From contig JABWDB010000021.1 in the NCBI GenBank assembly GCA_019614645.1, positions 3,162,001 to 3,226,000 of the forward strand: a DNA stretch of 64,000 bases, written 5' to 3'. Positions 24,783 through 38,500 of this stretch are shown here, one piece after another. A model generated the notes under the pieces. The model made no database searches, was not told the DNA's origin, and saw only the letters and a list, made by a program, of their open reading frames with translations. Both the position numbers and the translations under genes were made by a program. The number at the start of each line of letters is the position of its first letter. Position 1 is the stretch's first letter. This DNA comes from Stratiolaelaps scimitus. Its lineage: Eukaryota > Arthropoda > Arachnida > Mesostigmata > Laelapidae.

Positions 24783-26640
24783 CTCCCTCAATATACCATC
24801 CAGTGGGCAGCAGAAGCACTAGGGAACCCGACTACCACTACTACTACTACTATTGCCACAGACTCCCAAAGGCTCCTCCTCTCCTGAGTCCTTGGGGGCA
24901 AGCAGGGGAGACCGGGCAGTCCGGGCCATTGGACTGCACTCATGCTTCCGACCAGGCAACCAATCGGGATCTCATCCGGAGCCACATCCCGGAGTCTCAG
25001 AGTTACACGTCTGGACGTCGTCGCGACTAGAGGGGTGAAGTAGGACCAGACGGCGGCGTGGCATTTGCTCCTGGTGCTGTCAAAATCTTGAGCAAAGCCA
25101 AGAGTAGCAGCACGCCGATGAGAAGTTCAACAAGCACATTACTTTATTTACTTGAAGTGCGAACACCAACTCGAGATGCGGTCTTCTTAGATCCGGCAAT
25201 TCGACAGATGCGTGCAAGCGTTCCATAGTTTACAGCGACCGACGATACTTAGCTGAGAGAAAGGTGAATTGCACTTGACGTGCACATAAAATATGGGCTG
25301 TCCTTCTGTTGGAGAACGAAGTTACTATACAAAGAAACGGATGCAGCATCAATTTCTAACATTCCAGCTTCCGTTGTGCTACAACCGTGTAATTTGCAGA
25401 TGTGCGCGAAGTCTGAGGCATGTGTACGATAAGCCGACGGATGGTAATCGGGTGCCATTACGATTTATACGTTAGAAACAATAGTGAAGTAGTTAACACC
25501 GATGAATTCAGTCGAAGTATACCAACTCACGCCCACGTTATTCGTAAAGTTGCCTATTTGCGTTAATGTTTTGACACCTATTGTAGCCGTTGCACCTACT
25601 GACGATTGCGCTCGGCTGCCGTAACAAACACCAGCAGCAGCTGCAGCAACAGCAAACCTTCTGCAACAATCCCCATTGTCACTGTGTTGAAAATCCTTGT
25701 AGCTACAACAAGTTGCCCGACTAGTGAGCTGTTCAGCCCACTCACTCAAGAACGGTTTCCTTGCCGCGTAACCAGATGGCGCTACTGAGCAGTCTAGTCG
25801 GTGGATATATGCAGATAGAGCTGCGCTCGAGCTCAATCTCAAAAAGTGACGACAAAGAGTTCCATTAACGGCTGTGTTGCACATCAAGCTCTTCGAAATA
25901 AAAAGCGGAGGATAGCGTAAAATAAGTAAACCACACCCAATTTGTGTTATTCCAATTGCCTTCGTTGGTACTTTACAATACATATTCTGGGATTCTTAAA
26001 GATTTGTTTTCTAAACGTAGACACAACTACCCAAACTTGTGACACCGGCATATCCAGAAGTGTAATCAATTTTAAACGATTTACTAAATAGGAGTGCACC
26101 TTGGGTATCTGCCGTTGAAGGCCACGAATCGCAAATCATATTTTTGATATGCTGACGATATCGTACGAACGGCATCTATGGCGTTCGGGCAGTAACTTTT
26201 CTCTATCAGCCACTCTATAAACTGAAGATAATTTTGAAATTACTCTGAGAAACCTATCAGGTACCCTGCGCTTACTGGCACTGATCTAAAGTGCGGCCGT
26301 ATGACCATTTCATTCAATCAATAGTTATTGATGAGAGCACTGAATGTTCGTCGCAATATCTTCATATGTAATTTGCAGAGTAAGTCAACCTATAATAGCA
26401 TATAATATATACTTATATATATGTGTATAAGTGCACATACATGTTGTTACGTGCGCATACGTTCAATATGGAAATTTACGTTATTTTTAATTATATTAGG
26501 CTGATTTAAGCAAAGCCGAACTTTCAAAACGATGTCTGCACTAACGGCTGCATTGTTTTCAAAGCAAAAATAGATGTAGGTTCACATAACTGTTGAAAGT
26601 TTTTGTGCGAATGCCGATCTATGAGTTTTTAAAGAAAAAA

Positions 26641-26895
26641 ATTCTAATGTCAATTTCCGTCGAAGAACGACGATATTTCGTCAAATTCTCCGGCGTTCTG
26701 CAAGACCACAGCGGTAGTTTAATTCACTCAAATTTGGTGAAGTTGTTAGGCTGGGAGGCCCTGCCTGCGAGAAGTGTACGGAAATGGTGTGCGAAGTTTG
26801 CGGGAACGACGGCCAATTGAAGAGAGACGGGGGCCTGCGAACCTCACTGAAATTGGAACGAGTTCGAGCAAGTCCTCAGAGAGATATCGTATAGA
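26641..26895 (+). mobile_element. Decayed fragment of a mariner/SETMAR-like transposase, helix-turn-helix region
   Basis: A frame from about 26641 reads EERRYFVKFSGVLQDHSGSL then LVKLLGWEALPARSVRKWC and AKFAG. The pattern of hydrophobic residues, a Gly-x-x-Ala-Leu turn, then S-V-x-K-W and F-x-G is that of the N-terminal HTH_48 type domain in mariner-like transposases and derived proteins (L-x-x-x-[YF]-G, then V-x-x-W-x-x-x-F-x-x-G). After a stop at 26818 the similarity continues in other frames: EERRGPANLTE corresponds to the usual D-x-x-R-x-GRP linker, and LERVRASPQRDI to the V-E-R-V-R motif with a following DRR. At least two frameshifts and stops make it a pseudogene. No DDE/DDD catalytic region follows, so the copy is truncated. 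I saw no terminal inverted repeats. Confidence 0.5.
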
Positions 26896-29210
26896 CCTCT
26901 TGCGCGGAGGTCATATGAAGGGTGTGCAAGAGCTACCCCAGATGGCAACATGAAATAAATTCCCAGGGATCATAGTTGTAATGCACAAACAATTTTTCAT
27001 TAATATGAATAACTTGTTTATTAAAAAAAAATAAATTGGCGGGTTTGCTTGAATCAAGTAAATATCACAGAATCTCGAACGTGTCAGAAAAATGAAAATT
27101 TTCTCAACGTTGACGTTTCTCTATGGACTTTGAGCTCAGGAGTCGCATCTGTGTGTGCTGATAAATCTATATTATATATATATATACATTGTGGTGCAAA
27201 ATATTATTAAGGTAACTGTAATTTACCTCAAAACGCGCGGTACCCCCTAGGAAAGAATATTATTTGAATGACATTACGTGAGCGACTTCGAGAGCCGTGC
27301 TTTGCCACTGTGTAAATTATTCTCGAGAAAAACAAGCAAATGTTCTGCCATGTTCAGCTTCTTCAACTTATGAAGCATGCTGATGTCAGCTATATTATGT
27401 AGTTCAATTATAGGTTTAAGTACAATCAACGCTCTTGGAATACCACACCTGGTGACGATATGTGAATTGTAGATCATATATTCTATTCAAGCATGCGCGG
27501 TGTACACAATGCTACTATATACTACAGAGTGTCATTCGATGTATGTGTACAGCAAAAAATTCAATGTGAAAAATCTATTGCGTGCTCACTGTTGGGGTGG
27601 GTGGGCACTATTGCATCCTCTTTCACATGTCTGTCTGTCAATCGTGCCCGCCTCGGACGGCAGCATCGTTGACGCCGTTGTTATTGTCATTGGCGCCTTC
27701 AGTTCACGACCCAGACGCTCTCACAACAGAAAGGACTGAAGAAGTAACAAGTAGACCGAGAAACGGGCCCGCACTTCGATACCGAACCGTTGAACCAGCA
27801 GCGAATCCTCAGGCCGGCCGCGGGCGGCGGCGGCGGCAGCAGTGGTGACATTCAGTATGTCTCTATTTATTACCACAACCCGTCAGCATCGTTCACTCCA
27901 GCACTAAGGCCAGCCCAGCAGACTGGGCTGTCCGGCCATCAGCCAGGTTTCTCTGTGTGACCCAATGCAAACACAACAAAATCCAAGGAACAATCTCACA
28001 ATTGAGCACAAATTCATCCTGTCTATCTGTGTCCGTGTGTGTGTGTGTGAATGAGTACCGGACAGAAACCGAAGAAATATTTGGCCAACGTTGTAGCTCA
28101 CGTTATTTACGATGACGAACAGATAAGCATTAGTCAAAACTCCAAGTGCTTGCGAGAATTCAGTTTGACGCATTAAAATAAAATAAATACGCATTATTAT
28201 TACTTGATCTACTGGTGAAATCTATTCCTCAAGTTTTACATCGACCTTCGGAAAGGTTTCGAGTATTCGAGAATACGATATGTGAAATAGTGAAAGTTTA
28301 ACTCGAAGCGAACAGACTATGTAGATGTTTTGAAGACGAATACTGTTCACAATATAACGTGTGAATTTATGTTCAATATCAGTAAATGAGACATATTGTA
28401 GTTTATCATTTTTGATGCCGTATCTGTTAGCACAAGCGCAAAATAGGAGGGCGAAACTCCACCAATGAGCAGCAAACGCATTAGAACCGCTCCATTTTGC
28501 AGTTGCATCACATGCCAATCAATAAGACATAAATATCTGTACGTTTTTCTCTCAATCATACACACCGCAATACAAAGTGATTGCCTTTGGTCTCCAGTCA
28601 TTCTGAGGTTGTTTAATTGCCATGACATGGATGACCAAGTTCAAATATTTTTAATTCTACCAACGTGCACATTTGAACTCGGCTCGTTCGAGAGACAAGC
28701 AGCGACATCATCACTTCGACATGGGGTAAAAAAATTGCGCAATTTATAAGAACCCATAAAAACAATTGGGGTCGAATCGTATAGAAGCTCTTTTCAAGCT
28801 CAAATTCGAGCTAAACTCCTGGCCACTTGGAATGGATAATTAGTGTTCGCATGAAATTGAAAATGAATTTAAAACAAGAAAATCGTCTTGAGTAAATAAC
28901 TAACGGCGTTGAATATCGTATCACAGCTAAACGTCACCATTGCGTCGGCGGTTTTGTCTGTCCAAGATGCGTTCCGTTATTCTGTTCGTGTTCGTTCGAT
29001 CGGAGAAAGACGGGAGCGCGCCTCGTTCTTTTTGTACCCGCTCATCCTCATAACAACCCTTTGTCGATAGGCGTTACATTTCGCTTGCGTTACTGCTATG
29101 GGTCAGCGGGGGACTTACTGCGTGGGAGGACTGCGGGCTGCCGTGGCGGGATCTTGGAAAGGTTCAAACGTCCACCGTTCGATAGCTATCATTGTACAGC
29201 ATTCACTATC

Positions 29211-29235
29211 AACAACAACAACAACAACAACAACG
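29211..29235. repeat. (AAC)8 microsatellite
   Basis: Perfect AAC/CAA units. Confidence 0.9.
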
Positions 29236-29606
29236 ACGGCGACTTTATGAGCATCATCGATAGCCGCCAGCCAGCTAGCTGTTTGAAACAGGATCATCTG
29301 GCGACCTGTGGTGACAAACAACAACAACTAGAACAGGAATATCGGGAACGGCTTCTATATCAGGAAGACCATCTGAATAAGAATCCAGTGAATATTGTTT
29401 CTCTCTCTCTCTCTCGCGTGCGCTGACGGAGGGCCGTATTAGGAAACGGACAGCTTCGTAACAGATGAGATTGTTGTATAGAAGAACACGCCTAATGAAG
29501 AGTTATGGATTTGTGGTGTATTTTACATAGGCTAGATAAGACTCAGCTAGAACCAGTTTTTGTTATGCGTAACTCGATCAAACAAAAAATCGTGGCCAAA
29601 CAAACG

Positions 29607-29642
<36 letters not shown>
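29607..29642. repeat. (AT)n followed by (AG)n compound microsatellite
   Basis: AT dinucleotides to about 29630, then AG dinucleotides to 29642. Confidence 0.9.
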
Positions 29643-29978
29643 GAGGTCGTCTCTCAGAGAACAAACGGAAGAATAATGCAAAGACGGAAAAATGACGTGT
29701 GAGTTATAGCGCCCCAAGGAACTTTAAAAAACCAATTTCGTCTTCGCAGTACGGTGAATACGTATTACGATATTTCGTAGCAAGCTACTACCACATTGGC
29801 GTAGTGCAGCTCCGTTTGAAATCCATCGGGCCTCATCGTTCTTAAGTTCAAGAACTAGAATTTAGCAGCTATTTAGCGACCAGCTTGCGAAAAACAAATA
29901 CTCGTTTGACTATAATGAAACGCTAAATGAAAATTAATCAGCTGTATTGGCGTGCTCTACGTACAAGTAACCGCAACG

Positions 29979-29981
<3 letters not shown>

Positions 29982-30017
<36 letters not shown>
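29982..30017. repeat. (TA)18 microsatellite
   Basis: Perfect TA run of 36 bp in an AT-rich block. Confidence 0.9.
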
Positions 30018-30018
<1 letters not shown>

Positions 30019-33000
30019 ATGATAGATAGACAGTTAGGCCAGTTGTTTACAAATAAGGTTTTCAATAAAAAGATAATCATAATTGTTCGATACATTTAAT
30101 GAATAATAATAAATACAACACAATGCTTTGGTTTATATATTTAACTGCAGTATAGTGAACTCCTCAGTTCTCGTTAAAAAAAATTGCATAGAACAGAGCC
30201 ACAAAGTACTGAACACTAACAAAATATCGGTAACTGAAATATATACATTATGCCAAAAACACTGAAGATATCATATATTTTAGTATATTATATATTTACA
30301 AGATTATAGCTTCGGATCTGAATTCGAACGCTGAATTCTACGATGTCATTTGTGCACACATTGTTTCTTATTGTTTAATCTGTGTACATCATATAACCTT
30401 TGAAACACTTGGGGCGAAACTGTGAAAAAATAATGATAAGGTTAAATGACAACTCCATCCTATAACGTGATCCTCGGCAGGCCTCGAGAAAGCAAAACCA
30501 CATCAATGATCAATCTTAATAAATGATAATTAAATAAGCCAATAAATCATTGGCGCAGGAAGTCCTCTGTAACTGATAGCGAGCCAGATGTTGGCCTACT
30601 TGGCAGAGAGATGTTCAAGTGCCTGGGATAGTATGACTAGTGTTGGTCATAGAGTAGGATTATTGTTCACGGCTAAAGGAACCTAAGCCGTCTACCATTA
30701 GAGTAGATTTTTTCAGGTAGTTATCCGTATCATGTAGTAACTGCGAGAAATGTCAGGATTACTATGGGTTATAGATAGGAAATGAATAACTAATCTGAAT
30801 GAAGGTGACACGAATTCTATCTGAACTAATTTCGTTTGCAATTGTTGCCGATTAGCTCGTCACGGCACGTTCTCTGGGTGTTATCGGCTCCAACTGCCAT
30901 CGACTGGCAAGTGTCAAAGAAAAATTTATTCCTCATTTTGTTCCTTTTCGATTCGTAAACAACACGATCCTCCAAACGTCGGTCGCATCGATCCAACGGT
31001 ATCGCTACTGTCAGTATCAGTTTGGTACAACTGTCCGACTGACACCTATTACGCAGCGGCATCGAAATGCAGCCAGCTAAGCTAAGTGGACGCTAGAATA
31101 TGACAGAAGCGAACGACGAATCTGGTAGAATAAACGCGCGCACGATAAGGCGAGAACAACATGGTGCTAGTTTTAATACGTAGGGAAAATAATAAATGAT
31201 GTTATTCAAAGAGGCAGCACCGGTAGGAACGAGTCTCGCATCAAAAGTAACTCAGTGCGTATTTAGCAATGATGAACTGTCACAGAGAAGCAAGGTAACA
31301 GATGGGAACGAAACGCAAGGTCGGGCAACACGCACAGTTGCAGGAAATAGACACCGCTTCTGAGAGAGGGAGAGAGAGAAGCCATGAGAATTTCTATATT
31401 GTACAATGCCGTCTGCTGCCGCTGTAGAGAAGAGTCAGGACATTGATCTGCCCTGTGTGTTCGAAGCCGACTCAGCTGGAGAATATGAGTCAAACGTTGG
31501 TCTGTTTTGTTTTTCGTTGTTGTATTTACGTCTTCCGAGCTAGCCACTGAGCTAAAGTGACGGCTTAGAAAGGACTACACGAATTGTGTAGTCTAGTAGT
31601 TTATGATAGGTATAAGCTTGTATGGCATTTTAATTTTGGTCTGTCACACACATTGACCGCCTGATTTTAAATGCACCAACAGACAAAATGTACAAGAAAA
31701 AAATCAAGACACCTAAATTGTCAAGAACAATCAAATGTTGATACGATTTCTTTGAAACTATTTATTAGTCATTATTAAAGTCGGCGAAAATTGTCCGCAT
31801 CTCGACACATTCGAAAAGTCTGTTTAATGGGTCACATGGAAGGGTTCGCCATTTGCGATTCTATAGAACGAATTTAACAAAAATTTATATAAAGACTCAG
31901 TTTAGGCGTATTTTCTTCATATCATCGTCGCCCTCGGTATGAAGGAGTGTACTAAGGGTAGCTAATTATCGATCGGCAACTACCACTGAAGAGTGCGAGC
32001 TGTGTGCTGATGTGATTGCGGGACTCACCGAAGAGTTCAGTATAGAAATTGAGTATGAAATAGCATCCGCGCCATACAACTCCATGTCTCGCTTCCATTT
32101 GTGCTCCACGGCGGACAATAGAGTCCTACGGTATCCGTAACCAAATATCCACAACATCAGTAAATGAGTGGTGTCAGAACGAGGGTAGCACACACTTAAA
32201 GTGCTGCGTTGCGCCTCTGTTATATTACGTGTCAAATGCTAGGGGCAGAGTGACTTGTTCACAATTATATGTCTACTGCTGACGTATCGAACATGATTCA
32301 TACATAAATGGGAGTCATCCGAATGGCTGTGCTGAGGAACTTGCCCAGGGAAGCACGCGGTCCGCATATATATATTGTGTACAAAACACGCTGACAGTGA
32401 ATGGCTCTGCCGAAGACACCGGGGAGCTTGACAGGAAGGCGGCTTAGTTATGGTAGTCTCTGTGCCATTGTAATGCACAACGCACGGAATAGAATAAAGA
32501 GTTCCCCTCGAGCTCTTCTGTAGTCCGGTTTTCGTCAGGGCGGCTAGCCACACCACGGCCGGCCAGAGAGTAGAGTGATCAATGAGCTCCTTGTTTTGTG
32601 ACTGGCTAAGGGTTCTGACCCCCTTTTTAGTAAAAAGATTTTAAATTTAGACAACAACAACAAGAACAACAGCAGACTTCGGCAGCACAGGCATTGATGG
32701 ACAGACCGCGCGGACGGGCCAGAGTTTAGGCTGAGGGGTTTCTTCGTGTATCGCGTCGCCAAAGATGGTCCGGCTATGGCTGAATAGCTACGGATACTGA
32801 CACAAACACAATCGTTCGCCGAGGGCAACTGTTTCACCCGTCCGTCAACCACCGACCCGAACCGATCGAACCGTTGTTCAACGGCCACGCGAGGCCTTGT
32901 GCTTATCTACTCGTAGTACTGCCAGTGGTGCTGCTGGTGCTACTACTTGCTTAATGTGTTCTGCTTTGCTCGTCAAGGAATATCTCGGCGTCGGTAGCTT

Positions 33001-33670
33001 GACGTCGTCGGTAGCGACGAGGGAGGCCGAGGGAATGTCTCCAAGAAGATGACGCCGGCTTGCCCACCGTTGTCATGCAAATTTGTTCCCGCAATGGCGG
33101 TCCCCAAGAGCGACGCTGTCGTCGTCATCATCGTCGTCGTCGCCCTGTCGCGTGCCGAAGCGTGCCGCAGTGCGTCCCAACGCTGTCCGCGCAAGACAAC
33201 AGCTGAACTATTAGCACTAGGACCACTACTATAACTACTACCTCTCAGTTACTGAAGTCCACTTCGAATATGAAGTGAACCATGAACGACACCACGGATG
33301 ACCAGCCACAGCAAGAGCTACATGGATTCTCTTTGAGGTCCACTCGAAGCTAAACAATTTCTCGAAGGCATACAGCCACCAGTGAGCGGATGAATGAATG
33401 GAACAACCGACGCAAGTGACCCATCTCATCTCAGCTCATCGAGGCCAATCGAATGGATTTCGCTGCTTGCCTACCTGTTCACTCCTTCGCGAATCGCCGA
33501 CGGGTTTGTGTCTCTGCAGAACCGATGCGTTAAGTGGTGGTGGTGGTGGTGCTGCACCAAAACAGGCGCAAGCACAACGTATTTACCATATCGATAGGAA
33601 CTGCTGCTGCTGCTGCGTAAAAACTTCTCAAGCAAACGCGCCTGCAGAAGACGGGAAGAGTTGAGAATAA

Positions 33671-33691
33671 CAGCAACAACAACAACAACAA
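33671..33691. repeat. (CAA)n microsatellite
   Basis: Tandem CAA/ACA units; a second CAA run lies at 33888-33903. Confidence 0.85.
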
Positions 33692-34925
33692 TGACAGTGA
33701 CAATGGAAGCGAATAGGCTAACGCGGTCAGACAGTTAAACCCGCGGGCGCGGTGCCGGCGAACACTAAACTTAGGATGCACTATACTGATGTTAATTTCG
33801 AAGTAATAGGTAGAAGTATTGGGGAGGCTCGTTTTGTGTTTTTGAGTGGACGACGCCACCACTAGTAGCAGTAGCAGCAGCAAAATCAACAACAACAACA
33901 ACAGGATGAAAGGCAGTGTCCAGTGTTCATTGACGAAACGCCAAGCCCCGTTGGTGACTCGTGCCGTTGGTTGCAGCCAGTCGCTGCTGTAGAACTACAA
34001 CATTTATCGAAGTGCACGCGCGACCTGCTCCGTCCTGTCGAGCGCTTCTTTGTAGTATAGTAAAGAATACGAAACTAACATGCGGATGGGGCCTGGCGAC
34101 TGCGTAAGGCAGGAAGGCAACCAGCCAACAAATCAAACGACCACGGTGCTTGCTTGGTCACCTTCGCATAGAAGAAGATCATCGCTTTAAATATTGACAC
34201 GTGCGTCGATAACGTCTCGGGTCGGCATGTTACCACTCGCTCTGGCCGATCCAAAGCAAGATGATGATGATCGTTACCACTTTCATTTGAGGGGCCGGCT
34301 TTCGGTGGATACTCAGCAGAAAGATGGCAAACTAGCCAACAAAGAACGAATCCGACCACGGTAGCGATGTTAGCATTGTGGGACAATGTCTGGCAGACCG
34401 AGAAACTTTTTGCTCGGATGTATTTGTTAAACAAAAAACCAATCATCACTTGGATCGCGGTAGACTTCAGCACGAATATGTCTACACCCATCTGACTATA
34501 ACACAAGCAAGCATTTGTACAAAAATTTTATTTCAGACTTCCCCTGATGTCTAGCCTAAGCCCAGATTTATTATGCCAAATTCATAAAATGGGTCAAGTC
34601 AAATGTGGAGAACTATCGTCCACCATCGCAACTACTTAACGAACATCAACATATTAGTTTTAAAATACAGAAATCCACTAACATATAATGATGACATAGT
34701 TTAATTGTGACATCATTCCTAGAATACATAATAGGATAAATTATGTAGAACTTATATCGGAACTGAAATGTTTACGAATTGACTCTCAGTCTCTTGGGTG
34801 GATATTCGATTATCTGTATGAGGAACTGCATTCTCAAAGATTCAATAAGAACTGTAGTAGGTATGTCAATTGTCCATTAGATGTCTCTCAAGGTTTAGAT
34901 ATTTTTTTCGATTTTTTTCCATTAA

Positions 34926-35563
34926 ATGTCTCTTAAGGTTTATTTTGTAATATTTTATCTTTATAATATGGGTGTGATATTTGATCTTCTTGTACTTTTG
35001 CCTCAAGTCAAATTGACCTGTTGGGTTAGGGGCTCTCATAGACTGGTACATAGGTTCTACAATGTAAAAGCGAATTATACCGATAGAAAAATGCAAAATG
35101 ATTACGAAACTTTATTCCGTTCTCGTGGCAAATCGACGATACAATATCGGTGGTGAGATACATCTTGTATATAAGGAAGTCGACTTGATTCATCCTATTG
35201 ACGATTCTAAGGTAATTTATCGAATTTGTTTCGTCGACGTCCATATGTGGCGGACGTTTGAAAATCATATGGAAAATAATGGGCTCTTCATTGTGCGGTA
35301 ACCTTCTTTCGATATTAGTGAACCTATACGATTCTTACTTACGCATTCATATCGACAACAACGCAAAACGCTACCAGTTTCGTCATGTGGAGACTGTTAA
35401 AAACAAATTGATGCACAGCTTATCAACGGCGTTGATTTTAGTTGATCGACTCTACAATAAATTGTGCATTAAGAGTATTCGTGTCAGAACTAATTCTACG
35501 AAGATATTCTACACGAAACCACAAGTTGAATACGTCAAGATAGGTAGCTCTATCATAATGTAA
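34926..35563 (+). pseudogene. Possible broken AT-rich coding relic in three overlapping frames
   Basis: Three open frames follow one another on the same strand, each in a different phase and overlapping the last: 34926-35156, 35098-35301 and 35258-35563. The third ends in a stop overlapping TAATAAATAAATA, which resembles a polyadenylation signal. All three are rich in Ile, Asn, Tyr, Lys and Arg, as expected from AT-rich DNA, and each looks more like globular protein than a repeat product. This layout would fit one ancestral reading frame broken by small insertions or deletions, for example a retrocopy or an old mobile or viral-like insertion. I recognise no family motif, and AT-rich sequence alone could give such frames, though stops should be frequent there. 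Confidence 0.22.
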
Positions 35564-38500
35564 TAAATAAATACCTGGCCCCGATGGCGTAACGGTGGCT
35601 AATGGCGGTTCATGGTGGCCATTAGTCTGACCTTTATAATTAATTTATGGTATATTGAAAGATTGATCATACCACTCATCTAGGCTATACATTGAGATTA
35701 ATTTAAGTTGTTTGTTAAAGTTTACTAATGGAATATGATAGTATTGGTTTTCGGTATGGTGCAATCGAATCCATTGAAAGCTTGTATGGAAATGAAGGGT
35801 TTGTGTGGTTGTTTATACAAGCCACCATAGGAGATGTTGTGAAACGCATTACGATCGTTTGTTGACAATTGCTCTGGCATAATTTGAAGGCTAACATGAG
35901 AAGGGCTAACTCGTGACGTTATTAGCTACGGTATTACAATAGTTCTGATCAGGCTCGCTTGATTATTATAAGCATATTTTTGAAAATTTGTAGAAATGTT
36001 TTGTTCGCACAGAAAACCGTACACCACACCACCACGACTGGCATCATATTATGGAACTACTGACTGCTACGTCTTATCTACGTAATTCACGGATGCACTG
36101 TAAAGTAGTTTTACTGTCGTCCGATTCAATTTAAAATGTTCTACCACGACAATCTTATTTTGCTCACTATGAGTTACGACAAGAATAAGTCGTGCTAACG
36201 GGTTTGATTAAACAAACACAGCACACAACGTAATCTGTTTCACGCAATACTATATATGACGAGCTTCGGCGACACACATCACGTTAAACACGATACTTTT
36301 CATAGTCATATATATAACACGTTCCAGGGAGATTATCGACCGTCTTCAATAAGTACGAACACCCATCACTGATAGCGTCCACTATTCAATACCGGCCAAA
36401 TAAAGGGGAAATATAACGAGCGATCAGACGAGCCTAGGAATTGATTTATTTCTAGAATAATGAAGAACATTTTCACTTGGTATCTCACAGCCTTGATTCA
36501 AACGCTTGAGAGCTGGACAATGTTGTTCTATCATTGTATGTTAATGTTATAAACGTTTTTACCAATGGTTTCCCGTCTTTGAAATTTAAGGAATTTTGTC
36601 GACTTTGACATTATGACGAAAAGTATATCTGAACGGGTGATTTTGCATCAGTTTTATATAACAAAACGAATTGAGTTATTTTTTTGGTTGTCTCATTCGT
36701 TTTATGCGGGGCTCTTTTTTGCCAGAAGACATTCGACGCAATAAGCGGCTACGGCTTAGTCATAAGCTGATAATGCCCGAACGATGTTGTCCGGCTTACA
36801 TTATGGAGCGGTAAGAACGCCAACTCTGTAGTGGTGACGTCGCTTGCGTCGATTCTCCAGATCAGATGCGGCGGGTTGCCTGTTTAACCATAGTCATAGT
36901 AATTTGAATTCTTCAAACAAACTGAGCATGCCCCTAAGAGAGTTATCATTTCATCATTCATTCACACGGTATTGTGTTATACATACCTAGCTGCATAGAA
37001 ATAGTACAACGATAGACAGAGTAAAACGTGCAGGTGCGTCAGCTCGTGCAAAACAGTGCACATACATAGACATCTAAGAATAAACATATTTAGGTTGGTT
37101 GGCGGACCAGGGACAGGGTCAATGAGATTGATCGAATGCAACTCTTCTTCATTGTAGTGCCATCTGATGCAAACGTCATTGCAATATCTATATATTTACA
37201 TAAACAGTTTGAGTTGGCTTCTGTATGATCTCCACAAAATATGATGAAGACCGCGTATTTCAAACCAAGTTACAATATGTCGGTTTGCTCTGAGTGCCTC
37301 CCTCCATTTATCGTTAGTCATCGTACCCGTATTGTAGAATTCCGGCTTGCCATCTTTCTTTCCCACATCCCAATGAACTTTGAGTAGCTGGCGGCACTGG
37401 TAGCTTGATCAGATCTTCAACAAATGAGGGAGTGTCGCCAAGGAGGCAGACTAGTATATTCCATAACAAACAGCATATCCCCATAACGCGGTTCAGAAAT
37501 GCATGCTTCACTCGGTCCAACTGTCCGAGTTGTGTAGGCGAAATAAGTTCCCAAGTGACATCGAGCCCGTGGAAGGCAACGTTATTTGCTTATGTTTCTT
37601 ACTGGGAAGTACAAGGGAAAATACTACCAATAACATAATTATATATATCATGATAATTGTCTTGTACTTATAAATAGTAGCCTGCAAATTCAATAATCAT
37701 CGCTATCAGTCGCTCTTCTGTCCAAGCAACAACAAAACAACGACAACAACAACGCTCGTAGAAAGCCCAATACCAAGGAACATCATCATTTTAACAAATT
37801 GTCCATCTTCTCAAGATTTTACGGTCGCGTCAGCAGCGTGTGGTCCAATCAAGCGGCGTAGGCAAAACTGACACGCGAGAGAATGTACATCTTATTGTTG
37901 TCGTTGTTGTGCGTTCAGGTTCTAACAAAGCGTTGGATGCGGTAGGCGTTAAGCTCTCAACTTCTTTTCGGGACCTCTCATGTATTTGTACTCTATTTTG
38001 ATCCAATGATCTACCGGCCCAGACCTTCCAACAGACAGACAGTCAGTGACTCACACATACGGCAGCAGAGTTATAGAGCAGATACGAATGAAAAACGGTC
38101 GCAGCAGAAATTAACCTTCTCCTTCTGCGGCGCCTCCGCTACAACACTAAAACGCGTGATCACGTCGGCCGAATCAGGACAGCCACAGGTCACTACCAAC
38201 AGCGTCAACATGCATGGCTTATTATAGCGGATATATACGATGACAGAAATGGCTCGTCGGGCGTCGAAATTGACGGGGAGCCAGGACTATAGGAGAAGAC
38301 CTCGTCGTTCTTGATGTGACAGATATAGCCCTTCGATCAGTATCATATCGATACCTCCATTGCGATTCAGCCTTATACCGACGTCTATCCACCATCATCG
38401 ATTGCTGCTATATGCCGACACTGATATATGCAGCGCGTCTTGGCCGTCGCTGGAAAATCACAAGTGGCGGCCCCTTAGATTTGTGTGAAAATCTGTCGCT

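Larger units (their letters stand above)
17240..25060. other. GC-rich low-complexity block in the large intron
   Basis: About 8 kb with many CAG/CTG, CGG, CT and GGTN-type runs, high CG content and few stop codons. Overlapping open frames on both strands reach 240-260 codons, but they run through the repeats (poly-Ala, poly-Gln, poly-Ser/Leu) and several frames are open at once, the mark of low stop density and not of genes. It begins about 250 bp after the donor at 16995. Such blocks may mark an internal promoter, enhancer cluster or non-coding RNA; nothing here decides. Confidence 0.55.
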
